Assembly: GCF_949987515.2 (NCBI RefSeq)
Contig: NW_027192650.1
Span: 3,100,001-3,164,000, forward strand
DNA from: Delphinus delphis
Taxonomy: Eukaryota > Chordata > Mammalia > Artiodactyla > Delphinidae
Length of the DNA stretch: 64,000 nucleotides
Direction of reading: 5' to 3'
This document shows positions 1-10,743 of this stretch, piece after piece; position 1 is the stretch's first letter; every line of letters begins with the position of its first letter. The position numbers were made by a program, and so were the translations under genes. Below the pieces are notes generated by a model. That model saw only the letters and a program-made list of their open reading frames with translations. It did no database searches and had not been told where the DNA came from.

Positions 1-102
1 GACTTGAAAGCGGGGCAGAATTGCAGGAAACCGATTTCAGGAGGTAGACTGGAATTGCATTGAAAGCATAGGAAAAGAGGCAGAACGTCCACAATGATGC
101 AC
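1..102 (+). repeat. Leading partial satellite monomer (3' end)
   Basis: This is the last 102 bp of a monomer, cut by the window edge. It matches the sequence just before every palindrome, for example 1580-1681. Confidence 0.95.
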
Positions 103-174
103 TTGGCCAAAAAGGGCGTATGCGTTTTTTCCTGAATATATTCAGGAAAAAACGCATACGCCCTTTTTGGCCAA
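103..174. repeat. 72-bp perfect palindrome (representative copy)
   Basis: The two 36-nt arms are exact reverse complements with no spacer. The outer end reads TTGGCCAAAAAGGGCG and the centre is CCTGAATATATTCAGG. Beyond the arms the symmetry stops at once (C on the left, C on the right). Intact copies start at 103, 1682, 3261, 7587, 10744, 13901, 15480, 17058, 18637, 20216, 21795, 24954, 28115, 29695, 31274, 32854, 34434, 36013, 37593, 39172, 40750, 43909, 45488, 47067, 50225, 51802, 54960, 56539, 58117, 59697, 61277 and 62855. Imperfect copies start at 4840, 9167, 12324, 23375, 26534, 42329, 48647 and 53382, with a half-palindrome at 6053. It could extrude as a cruciform. It has no target-site duplication or transposase, so I do not call it a transposon. 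Confidence 0.97.
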
Positions 175-189
175 CCAAGCAAGCTTGCA

Positions 190-1000
190 AAGGAAATCTG
201 CACTACAATGAAGTCTCACATCCCCCCGGTCAAAAGGGCCATCTGAAAAAAGTGTAAAATCCAGAAAGGCAGGACAGGCCATGGAGAACTGGGAGCCTTG
301 TTATGCTGATGGGCGGGATGAAAATTGCCAACAGACACTCGGGAGAAGTGTATGGTGTTTCCTGAAACATCTAAAAAACAAAGCAACAGAGCCTAGGGCA
401 CTGCCACTTATGGTCTTATAGCTTAGGGAAATTAAAATCAAAAAGACACAGCCACCCCAAAGTTTGGGACGCCTCTGTTTACAAGAACCTCGTTTACAGT
501 ACAAGTTCAACATCGCAGAAAGTGAAAAATGGATAAAGAAGTTGTGGTATTTACTTACAAAGCAATATCACTCAGCAATGAAATCTATGTCATCAGGCCC
601 TTAGCATCACAATGAGTGGATTCAGGTATGATGATTCTAACTGAAATAAGTCACACAGAAAAAGAAACATCATAAGATATCAGTAATACACGGAATGTAA
701 ACTTGGCTACACAGGAACTGAATTACAGAACAGAACAGGGTCTCAAATTTAGAAAACCAACTTATGCTTGCTTAAGGGTAAAGGTGAGTTGGGGTGCTGC
801 ATAAAACCAGAGATTGAAATGAGCACAGATAAAGTTCCTTAAGTCAAATATGGAATAGACAAGAGCTACTCCTTGCTCAACGAAATGGACTCAACACCGC
901 ATATTAAACGCCTAAGAATGTACCTGACTAGTAAGTATCGTAAAACCTATGGATTGCTATGTCTCCAAAAGAGAATCAAGCATGTGTACAGGGGCATAAA
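190..1000 (+). mobile_element. Degenerate LINE-1 3' fragment inside the monomer (representative copy)
   Basis: Read on the + strand, this stretch follows a mammalian L1 from the ORF2 C-terminus into the 3' UTR. Recognisable pieces are ACTACAATGAAGTCTCAC then CCGGTCAAAAGGGCCATC (L1: ...CCGGTCAGAATGGCCATC), GGGATGTAAATTG, GAATGGATAAAGAAG-like AAATGGATAAAGAAG, CTCAGCAATGAAA, and CTGAAATAAGTCACACAG. After these come AGATATCA and TTAGAAAACCAACTTATG near 750, typical of cetartiodactyl L1 ends. Translated pieces correspond to the ORF2 signatures PLWKSVWRFL (here PLGRSVWCFLK) and WIKKMW (here KWIKKLW). Stops and frameshifts break it. The match is strong to about 830 and weaker from 830 to 1000, where TTGCTATGT...GAAA may be the L1 terminal TTGCTGTACACCTGAAAC. 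The same segment recurs in all copies. Divergence is far greater than among the monomers, so the insertion predates array expansion. Confidence 0.82.
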
Positions 1001-1681
1001 CGCAGCAGTGATAGGATTGGAGAGGTTCGGTGAGCAAATGAAGACCCTTTGAAGTCATATTGCATGGTACCCATTCCACGGGTCTCAACTCTCCAGGTTT
1101 AAGGTATTCTTCCTTCAGCTAAAACATGCATGTGGAACCCAAGTATGATCAACCATGTGAACGGGAGACGTGTTCAAATATGTCTCAGTTTTCCTCCCCT
1201 GGTACTCGGGTGCAACATTCCAGACGCTTTACTAACACTCTCCCCACTTGGAGAGTCAGCGCCTTTAACCTCCTGTTTGGCCCAGTTTGCAATTTCTGCG
1301 GAAGATGAACAGGAATAGCGAGAACAAATGAGAGGCTAGCTGGAGGTGTCTGGACGGGCAAATTTAACTCTCATTTCCCACCAGGAAGAGGAAATAACCA
1401 AAGGCTCAGCGTGCCGTACCGGAACCAGATTAGGGCCTGAAGCCATCCTGCGGTGTTGCGGCCAGGTCACAAGAAAGCGAGTTGAAGAAAGGAGCTCAGG
1501 GGCACTGTAATTCACAAACCTGCAGAGTTATAAATGACAGCTATCGTCCAAAAATAGACTGAAGTAAGGCTGCCAAGAGGACTTGAAAGCGGGGCAGAAT
1601 TGCAGGAAACCGATTTCAGGAGGTAGACTGGAATTGCATTGAAAGCATAGGAAAAGAGGCAGAACGTCCACAATGATGCAC
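1001..1681 (+). repeat. Unidentified part of the monomer (representative copy)
   Basis: These about 680 bp follow the L1-like tail and run to the next palindrome. I recognise no gene, tRNA, SINE or LTR in them. Landmarks are a CATGCATG at 1124-1131, a small hairpin at 1237-1256, and a TATAAAT at 1529-1535 with no supporting promoter context. The last 170 bp before the palindrome vary little between copies by eye. Confidence 0.6.
1237..1256. repeat. Small hairpin, 7-bp stem and 6-nt loop (representative copy)
   Basis: ACTCTCC and GGAGAGT pair around the loop CCACTT. The element recurs about 20 times per 32 kb at the same monomer position. Much of the variation falls in the loop (CGACTT in some copies, TCACTT in others), but copies at 27671, 29251, 32410 and 33990 change the stem. 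No function is implied. Confidence 0.6.
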
Positions 1682-3260
1682 TTGGCCAAAAAGGGCGTAT
1701 GCGTTTTTTCCTGAATATATTCAGGAAAAAACGCATACGCCCTTTTTGGCCAACCAAGCAAGCTTGCAAAGGAAATCTGCACTACAATGAAGTCTCACTT
1801 CCCCCCGGTCAAAAGGGCCATCTGAAAAAAGTGTAAAATCCAGAAAGGCAGGACAGGCCATGGAGAACTGGGAGCCTTGTTATGCTGATGGGCGGGATGT
1901 AAATTGCCAACAACCACTCGGGAGAAGTGTATGGTGTTTCCTGAAACATCTAAAAAACAAAGCAACAGAACCTAGGCCACTTCCACTTATGGTCCTATAG
2001 CTTAGGGAAATTAAAATCAAAAAGACACAGCCACCCCAAAGTTTGGGACACCTCTGTTTACAAGAACCTCGTTTACAGTACAAGTTCAACATCGCAGAAA
2101 GTGAAAAATGGATAAAGAAGTTGTGGTATTCACTTACAAAGCAATATCACTCAGCAATGAAATCTATGTCATCAGGCCCTTAGCAGCACAATGAGTGGAT
2201 TCAGGTATGATGATTCTAACTGAAATAAGTCACACAGAAAAAGAAACATCATATGATATCAGTAACACACGGAATGGAAACTTGGCTACACAGGAACTGA
2301 ATTACAGAACAGAACAGGGTCTCAAATTTAGAAAACCAACTTATGCTTGCTTAAGGGTAAAGGTGAGTTGGGGTGCTGCATAAAACCAGAGATTGAAATG
2401 AGCACAGATAAAGTTCCTTAAGTCAAATATGGAATAGACAAGAGCTACTCCTTGCTCAACGAAATGGACTCAACACCGCATATTAAACGCCTAAGAATGT
2501 ACCTGACTAGTAAGTATCGTAAAACCTATGGATTGCTATGTCTCCAAAAGAGAATCAAGCATGTGTACAGGGGCATAAACACAGCAGTGATAGGATTGGA
2601 GAGGTTCGGTGAGCAAATGAAGACCCTTTGAAGTCATATTGCATGGTACCCATTCCACGGGTCTCAACTCTCCAGGTTTAAGGTATTCTTCCTTCAGCTA
2701 AAACATGCATGTGGAACCCAAGTATGATCAACCATGTGAACGGGAGACGTGTTCAAATATGTCTCAGTTTTCCTCCCCTGGTACTCGGGTGCAACATTCC
2801 AGACGCTTTACTAACACTCTCCCCACTTGGAGAGTCAGCGCCTTTAACCTCCTGTTTGGCCCAGTTTGCAATTTCTGCGGAAGATGAACAGGAATAGCGA
2901 GAACAAATGAGAGGCTAGCTGGAGGTGTCTGGACGGGCAAATTTAACTCTCATTTCCCACCAGGAAGAGGAAAGAACCAAAGGCTCAGCGTGCCGTACCG
3001 GAACCAGATTAGGGCCTGAAGCCATCCTGCGGTGTTGCGGCCAGGTCACAAGAAAGCGAGTTGAAGAAAGGAGCTCAGGGGCACTGTAATTCACAAACCT
3101 GCAGAGTTATAAATGACAGCTATCGTCCAAAAATAGACTGAAGTAAGGCTGCCAAGAGGACTTGAAAGCGGGGCAGAATTGCAGGAAACCGATTTCAGGA
3201 GGTAGACTGGAATTGCATTGAAAGCATAGGAAAAGAGGCAGAACGTCCACAATGATGCAC
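1682..3260 (+). repeat. Satellite monomer 2 (1579 bp)
   Basis: The palindrome is intact. The L1 tail reads CATATGATATC at 2250-2260, the ancestral L1 state, where most copies read CATAAGATATC. This removes a stop and opens a 62-aa frame at 2195-2383. Confidence 0.95.
2195..2383 (+). pseudogene. Reopened fragment of L1 ORF2 end and 3' UTR
   Basis: This 62-codon frame covers the last residues of L1 ORF2 (the segment MILTEISHTEKETS aligns with the LSKLSQ/LSEVSQ region at the ORF2 end) and runs on into former 3' UTR. It is open because the usual TAA is TAT here. It is a relic without a start context or promoter; no product is expected. Equivalent open copies lie at 17571-17759 and 53895-54083. 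Confidence 0.55.
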
Positions 3261-4839
3261 TTGGCCAAAAAGGGCGTATGCGTTTTTTCCTGAATATATT
3301 CAGGAAAAAACGCATACGCCCTTTTTGGCCAACCAAGCAAGCTTGCAAAGGAAATCTGCACTACAATGAAGTCTCACTTCCCCCCGGTCAAAAGGGCCAT
3401 CTGAAAAAAGTGTAAAATCCAGAAAGGCAGGACAGGCCATGGAGAACTGGGAGCCTTGTTATGCTGATGGGCGGGATGTAAATTGCCAACAGACACTCGG
3501 GAGAAGTGTATGGTGTTTCCTGAAACATCTAAAAAACAAAGCAACAGAGCCTAGGGCACTGCCACTTATGGTCCTATAGCTTAGGGAAATTAAAATCAAA
3601 AAGACACAGCCACCCCAAAGTTTGGGACGCCTCTGTTTACAAGAACCTCGTTTACAGTACAAGTTCAACATCGCAGAAAGTGAAAAATGGATAAAGAAGT
3701 TGTGGTATTTACTTACAAAGCAATATCACTCAGCAATGAAATCTATGTCATCAGGCCCTTAGCATCACAATGAGTGGATTCAGGTATGATGATTCTAACT
3801 GAAATAAGTCACACAGAAAAAGAAACATCATAAGATATCAGTAATACACGGAATGTAAACTTGGCTACACAGGAACTGAATTACAGAACAGAACAGGGTC
3901 TCAAATTTAGAAAACCAACTTATGCTTGCTTAAGGGGAAAGGTGAGTTGGGGTGCTGCATAAAACCAGAGATTGAAATGAGCACAGATAAAGTTCCTTAA
4001 GTCAAATATGGAATAGACAAGAGCTACTCCTTGCTCAACGAAATGGACTCAACACCGCATATTAAACGCCTAAGAATGTACCTGACTAGTAAGTATCGTA
4101 AAACCTATGGATTGCTATGTCTCCAAAAGAGAATCAAGCATGTGTACAGGGGCATAAACGCAGCAGTGATAGGATTGGAGAGGTTCAGTGAGCAAATGAA
4201 GACCCTTTGAAGTCATATTGCATGGTACCCATTCCACGGGTCTCAACTCTCCAGGTTTAAGGTATTCTTCCTTCAGCTAAAACATGCATGTGGAACCCAA
4301 GTATGATCAACCATGTGAACGGGAGACGTGTTCAAATATGTCTCAGTTTTCCTCCCCTGGTACTCGGGTGCAACATTCCAGACGCTTTACTAACACTCTC
4401 CCCACTTGGAGAGTCAGCGCCTTTAACCTCCTGTTTGGCCCAGTTTGCAATTTCTGCGGAAGATGAACAGGAATAGCGAGAACCAATGAGAGGCTAGCTG
4501 GAGGTGTCTGGACGGGCAAATTTAACTCTCATTTCCCACCAGGAAGAGGAAAGAACCAAAGGCTCAGCGTGCCGTACCGGAACCAGATTAGGGCCTGAAG
4601 CCATCCTGCGGTGTTGCGGCCAGGTCACAAGAAAGCGAGTTGAAGAAAGGAGCTCAGGGGCACTGTAATTCACAAACCTGCAGAGTTATAAATGACAGCT
4701 ATCGTCCAAAAATAGACTGAAGTAAGGCTGCCAAGAGGACTTGAAAGCGGGGCAGAATTGCAGGAAACCGATTTCAGGAGGTAGACTGGAATTGCATTGA
4801 AAGCATAGGAAAAGAGGCAGAACGTCCACAATGATGCAC
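3261..4839 (+). repeat. Satellite monomer 3 (1579 bp)
   Basis: The palindrome is intact. Very similar to monomer 1; private change GGTTCAGTGAGC near 4181, and AAGGGGAAAGG instead of AAGGGTAAAGG near 3932. Confidence 0.95.
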
Positions 4840-6052
4840 TTGGCCAAAAAGGGCGTATGCGTTTTTTCCTGAATATATTCAGGAAAAAACGCATACGCCC
4901 TTTTGGCCAACCAAGCAAGCTTGCAAAGGAAATCTGCACTACAATGAAGTCTCACTTCCCCCCGGTCAAAAGGGCCATCTGAAAAAAGTGTAAAATCCAG
5001 AAAGGCAGGACAGGCCATGGAGAACTGGGAGCCTTGTTATGCTGATGGGCGGGATGTAAATTGCCAACAGACACTCGGGAGAAGTGTATGGTGTTTCCTG
5101 AAACATCTAAAAAACAAAGCAACAGAGCCTAGGGCACTGCCACTTATGGTCTTATAGCTTATGGAAATTAAAATCAAAAAGACACAGCCACCCCAAAGTT
5201 TGGGACGCCTCTGTTTACAAGAACCTCGTTTACAGTACAAGTTCAACATCGCAGAAAGTGAAAAATGGATAAAGAAGTTGTGGTATTTACTTACAAAGCA
5301 ATATCACTCAGCAATGAAATCTATGTCATCAGGCCCTTAGCAGCACAATGAGTGGATTCAGGTATGATGATTCTAACTGAAATAAGTCACACAGAAAAAG
5401 AAACATCATAAGATATCAGTAATACACGGAATGTAAACTTGGCTACACAGGAACTGAATTACAGAACAGAACAGGGTCTCAAATTTAGAAAACCAACTTA
5501 TGCTTGCTTAAGGGTAAAGGTGAGTTGGGGTGCTGCATAAAACCAGAGATTGAAATGAGCACAGATAAAGTTCCTTAAGTCAAATATGGAATAGACAAGA
5601 GCTACTCCTTGCTCAACGAAATGGACTCAACACCGCATATTAAACGCCTAAGAATGTACCTGACTAGTAAGTATCTTAAAACCTATGGATTGCTATGTCT
5701 CCGAAAGAGAATCAAGCATGTGTACAGGGGCATAAACGCAGCAGTGATAGGATTGGAGAGGTTCGGTGAGCAAATGAAGACCCTTTGAAGTCATATTGCA
5801 TGGTACCCATTCCACGGGTCTCAACTCTCCAGGTTTAAGGTATTCTTCCTTCAGCTAAAACATGCATGTGGAACCCAAGTATGATCAACCATGTGAACGG
5901 GAGACGTGTTCAAATATGTCTCAGTTTTCCTCCCCTGGTACTCGGGTGCAACATTCCAGACGCTTTACTAACACTCTCCTCACTTGGAGAGTCAGCGCCT
6001 TTAACCTACTGTTTGGCCCAGTTTGCAATTTCTGCGGAAGATGAACAGGAAT
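4840..6052 (+). repeat. Satellite monomer 4, 3'-truncated (1213 bp)
   Basis: The right arm of its palindrome lacks one T (4840-4910, 71 bp). The monomer stops after ACAGGAAT at 6052. Its normal 3' third, the next palindrome's left arm and 8 nt of that right arm are missing, about 409 bp in all. Confidence 0.93.
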
Positions 6053-6080
6053 AAAAAACGCATACGCCCTTTTTGGCCAA
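6053..6080. repeat. Half-palindrome left by an internal deletion
   Basis: Only the outer 28 nt of the right arm remain (AAAAAACG through GGCCAA). The left partner is ACAGGAAT of the preceding monomer. The breakpoint sits 8 nt to the right of the palindrome centre, with at most 1 nt of overlap (A) between the joined ends. Confidence 0.92.
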
Positions 6081-7586
6081 CCAAGCAAGCTTGCAAAGGA
6101 AATCTGCACTACAATGAAGTCTCACTTCCCCCCGGTCAAAAGGGCCATCTGAAAAAAGTGTAAAATCCAGAAAGGCAGGACAGGCCATGGAGAACTGGGA
6201 GCCTTGTTATGCTGATGGGCGGGATGTAAATTGCCAACAACCACTCGGGAGAAGTGTATGGTGTTTCCTGAAACATCTAAAAAACAAAGCAACAGAACCT
6301 AGGGCACTTCCACTTATGGTCCTATAGCTTAGGGAAATTAAAATCAAAAAGACACAGCCACCCCAAAGTTTGGAACGGCTCTGTTTACAAGAACCTCGTT
6401 TACGGTACAAGTTCAACATCGCAGAAAGTGAAAAATGGATAAAGAAGTTGTGGTATTCACTTACAAAGCAATATCACTCAGCAATGAAATCTATGTCATC
6501 AGGCCCTTAGCAGCACAATGAGTGGATTCAGGTATGATGATTCTAACTGAAATAAGTCACACAGAAAAAGAAACATCATAAGATATCAGTAACACACGGA
6601 ATGTAAACTTGGCTACACAGGAACTGAATTACAGAACAGAACAGGGTCTCAAATTTAGAAAACCAACTTATGCTTGCTTAAGGGTAAAGGTGAGTTGGGG
6701 TGCTGCATAAACCAGAGATTGAAATGAGCACAGATAAAGTTCCTTAAGTCAAATATGGAATAGACAAGAGCTACTCCTTGCTCAACGAAATGGACTCAAC
6801 ACCGCATATTAAACGCCTAAGAATGTACCTGACTAGTAAGTATCTTAAAACCTATGGATTGCTATGTCTCCGAAAGAGAATCAAGCATGTGTACAGGGGC
6901 ATAAATGCAGCAGTGATAGGATTGGAGAGGTTCGGTGAGCAAATGAAGACCCTTTGAAGTCATATTGCATGGTACCCATTCCACGGGTCTCAACTCTCCA
7001 GGTTTAAGGTATTTTTCCTTCAGCTAAAACATGCATGTGGAACCCAAGTATGATCAACCATGTGAACGGGAGACGTGTTCAAATATGTCTCAGTTTTCCT
7101 CTCCTGGTACTCGGGTGCAACATTCCAGACGCTTTACTAACACTCTCCCCACTTGGAGAGTCAGCGCCTTTAACCTCCTGTTTGGCCCAGTTTGCAATTT
7201 CTGCGGAAGATGAACAGGAATAGCGAGAACCAATGAGAGACTAGCTGGAGGTGTCTGGACGGGCAAATTTAACTCTCATTTCCCACCAGGAAGAGGAAAT
7301 AACCAAAGGCTCAGCGTGCCGTGCCGGAACCAGATTAGGGCCTGAAGCCATCCTGCGGTGTTGCAGCCAGGTCACAAGAAAGCGAGTTGAAGAAAGGAGC
7401 TCAGGGGCACTGTAATTCACAAACCTGCAGAGTTATAAATGATAGCTATCGTCCAAAAATAGACTGAAGTAAGGCTGCCAAGAGGACTTGAAAGCGGGGC
7501 AGAATTGCAGGAAACCGATTTCAAGAGGTAGACTGGAATTGCATTGAAAGCATAGGAAAAGAGGCAGAACGTCCACAATGATGCAC
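6053..7586 (+). repeat. Satellite monomer 5 (1534 bp, lacks left palindrome arm)
   Basis: First 'A' member of the dimer block. Markers: GGAACGGCTC near 6372, ACACACGG near 6593, and CATAAACC (one A fewer) near 6705. TATAAATGATAGC at 7434 is shared with monomer 7. Confidence 0.93.
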
Positions 7587-9166
7587 TTGGCCAAAAAGGG
7601 CGTATGCGTTTTTTCCTGAATATATTCAGGAAAAAACGCATACGCCCTTTTTGGCCAACCAAGCAAGCTTGCAAAGCAAATCTGCACTACAAGGAAGTCT
7701 CACTTCCCACCGGTCAAAAGGGCCATCTGAAAAAAGTGTAAAATCCAGAAAGGCAGGACAGGCCATGGAGAACTGGGAGCCTTGTTATGCTGATGGGCGG
7801 GATGTAAATTGCCAACAACCACTCGGGAGAAGTGTATGGTGTTTCCTGAAACATCTAAAAAACAAAGCAACAGAACCTAGGCCACTTCCACTTATGGTCC
7901 TATAGCTTAGGGAAATTAAAATCAAAAAGACACAGCCACCCCAAAGTTTGGAACGGCTCTGTTTACAAGAACCTCGTTTACAGTACAAGTTCAACATCGC
8001 AGAAAGTGAAAAATGGATAAAGAAGTTGTGGTATTTATTTACAAAGCAATATCACTCAGCAATGAAATCTGTGTCATCAGGCCCTTAGCAGCACAATGAG
8101 TGGATTCAGGTATGATGATTCTAACTGAAATAAGTCACACAGAAAAAGAAACATCATAAGATATCAGTAATACACGGAATGTAAACTTGGCTACACAGGA
8201 ACTGAATTACAGAACAGAACAGGTTCTCAAATTTAGAAAACCAACTTATTCTTGCTTAAGGGTAAAGGTGAGTTAGGGTGCAGCATAAAACCAGAGACTG
8301 AAATGAGCACAGATAAAGTTCCTTAAGCCAAATATGGAATAGACAAGAGCTACTCCTTGCTCAACGAAATGGACTCAACACCGCATATTAAACGCCTAAG
8401 AATGTACCTGACTAGTAAGTATCTTAAAACCTATGGATTGCTATGTCTCCGAAAGAGAATAAAGCATGTGTACAGGGGCATAAACGCAGCAGTGATAGGA
8501 TTGGAGAGGTTCGGTGAGCAAATGAAGACCCTTTGAAGTCATATTGCATGGTACCCATTCCACGGGTTTCAACTACCCAGGTTTAAGGTATTCTTCCTTC
8601 AGCTAAAACATGCATGTGGAACCTAGAGTATGATCAACCATGTGATCGGGAGACGTGTTCAAATATGTCTCAGTTTTCCTCCCCTGGTACTCGGGTGCAA
8701 CATTCCAGACGCTTTACTAACACTCTCCCCACTTGGAGAGTCAGTCCCTTTAACCTCCTGTTTGGCCCAGTTTGCAATTTCTGCGGAAGATGAACAGGAA
8801 TAGCGAGAACCAATGAGAGGCTAGCTGGAGGTGTCTGGACGGGCAAATTTAACTCTCATTTCCCACCAGGAAGAGGAATTAACCAAAGGCTCAGCATGCC
8901 GGGCCGGAACCAAATTAGGGCCTGAAGCCATCCTGCGGTGTTGCGGCCAGGTCACAAGAAAGCGAGTTGAAGAAAGGAGCTCAGGGGCACTGTAATTCAC
9001 AAACCTGCAGAGTTATAAATGACAGCTATCATCCAAAAATAGACTGAAGTAAGGCTGCCAAGAGGACTTGAAAGCGGGGCAGAATTGCAGGAAACCGATT
9101 TCAGGAGGTAGACTGGAATTGCATTGAAAGCATAGGAAAAGAGGCAGAACGTCCACAATGATGCAC
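7587..9166 (+). repeat. Satellite monomer 6 (1580 bp)
   Basis: First 'B' member of the dimer block, with intact palindrome. Markers: GCCACTTCC near 7880, GGTTCTC near 8222, GAGTTAGGGTGCAG near 8270, AGACTG near 8295, and GGAACCTAGAGTATG near 8619. Private changes GCAAAGCAAATC and AAGGAAG occur at 7671-7697. Confidence 0.95.
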
Positions 9167-10743
9167 ATGGCCAAAAAGGGCGTATGCGTTTTTTCCTGAA
9201 TATATTCAGGAAAAAACGCATACGCCCTTTTTGGCCAACCAAGCAAGCTTGCAAAGGAAATCTGCACTACAATGAAGTCTCACTTCCCCCCGGTCAAAAG
9301 GGCCATCTGAAAAAGTGTAAAATCCAGAAAGGCAGGACAGGCCATGGAGAACTGGGAGCCCTGTTATGCTGATGGGCGGGATGTAAATTGCCAACAACCA
9401 CTCGGGAGAAGTGTATGGTGTTTCCTGAAACATCTAAGAAACAAAGCAACAGAGCCTAGGGCACTTCCACTTATGGTCCTATAGCTTAGGGAAATTAAAA
9501 TCAAAAAGACACAGCCACCCCAAAGTTTGGAACGGCTCTGTTTACAAGAACCTCGTTTACAGTACAAGTTCAACATCGCAGAAAGTGAAAAATGGATAAA
9601 GAAGTTGTGGTATTCACTTACAAAGCAATATCACTCAGCAATGAAATCTATGTCATCAGGCCCTTAGCAGCACAATGAGTGGATTCAGGTATGATGATTC
9701 TAACTGAAATAAGTCACACAGAAAAAGAAACATCATAAGATATCAGTAACACACGGAATGTAAACTTGGCTACACAGGAACTGAATTACAGAACAGAACA
9801 GGGTCTCAAATTTAGAAAACCAACTTATGCTTGCTTAAGGGTAAAGGTGAGTTGGGGTGCTGCATAAACCAGAGATTGAAATGAGCACAGATAAAGTTCC
9901 TTAAGTCAAATATGGAATAGACAAGAGCTACTCCTTGCTCAACGAAATGGACTCAACACCGCATATTAAACGCCTAAGAATGTACCTGACTAGTAAGTAT
10001 CTTAAAACCAATGGATTGCTATGTCTCCGAAAGAGAATCAAGCATGTGTACAGGGGCATAAACGCAGCAGTGATAGGATTGGAGAGGTTCGGTGAGCAAA
10101 TGAAGACCCTTTGAAGTCATATTGCATGGTACCCATTCCACGGGTCTCAACTCTCCAGGTTTAAGGTATTTTTCCTTCAGCTAAAACATGCATGTGGAAC
10201 CCAAGTATGATCAACCATGTGAACGGGAGACGTGTTCAAATATGTCTCAGTTTTCCTCTCCTGGTACTCGGGTGCAACATTCCAGACGCTTTACTAACAC
10301 TCTCCCCACTTGGAGAGTCAGCGCCTTTAACCTCCTGTTTGGCCCAGTTTGCAATTTCTGCGGAAGATGAACAGGAATAGCGAGAACCAATGAGAGACTA
10401 GCTGGAGGTGTCTGGACGGGCAAATTTAACTCTCATTTCCCACCAGGAAGAGGAAATAACCAAAGGCTCAGCGTGCCGTGCCGGAACCAGATTAGGGCCT
10501 GAAGCCATCCTGCGGTGTTGCAGCCAGGTCACAAGAAAGCGAGTTGAAGAAAGGAGCTCAGGGGCACTGTAATTCACAAACCTGCAGAGTTATAAATGAT
10601 AGCTATCGTCCAAAAATAGACTGAAGTAAGGCTGCCAAGAGGACTTGAAAGCGGGGCAGAATTGCAGGAAACCGATTTCAAGAGGTAGACTGGAATTGCA
10701 TTGAAAGCATAGGAAAAGAGGCAGAACGTCCACAATGATGCAC
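9167..10743 (+). repeat. Satellite monomer 7 (1577 bp)
   Basis: 'A' member. The outermost palindrome base pair is broken (ATGGCC for TTGGCC). One A is missing in GAAAAAGTG near 9309, which changes the frame of the L1 relic. Also CTAAGAAAC near 9435 and CATAAACC near 9863. Confidence 0.95.

Larger units (their letters stand above)
103..1681 (+). repeat. Satellite monomer 1 (1579 bp)
   Basis: The palindrome is intact. In the L1 part it carries GGGACGCC near 467 as in type II copies, but CAGTACAAGTTCAACATCGC (type I) just after. Monomers 1, 3 and 4 share this mosaic. Confidence 0.95.

Noticed and set aside
103..174. Palindrome as a transposon (MITE), viral terminal hairpin or bacterial terminator
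   Set aside because: It sits at a fixed place in each monomer, has no target-site duplication or partner element, and arises once per satellite unit. Nothing bacterial or viral is seen nearby.
301..513. Recurrent 70-codon antisense frame in nearly every monomer (301-513, 1880-2092 and so on)
   Set aside because: It is antisense to the L1 ORF2 relic, repeats with the satellite period, and changes residues freely between copies. It is a by-product of low divergence, not a gene.
1126..1318. Overlapping + strand frames of 60-62 codons in the unidentified part (1126-1308, 1130-1318 and repeats; longer forms of 86-89 codons)
   Set aside because: Two frames are open in the same place, start codons come and go with single substitutions, and no domain or promoter is seen.
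1141..1320. CENP-B box (TTCG....A..CGGG)
   Set aside because: I looked for it, especially where TTCGTACC and ACTCGGG occur close together in several copies, but the spacing is 12 nt instead of 7 and the central A is missing.
1529..1535. TATAAAT as a promoter TATA box
   Set aside because: It occurs alone, with no other promoter signs or downstream gene. A chance match in moderately AT-rich satellite is likely.
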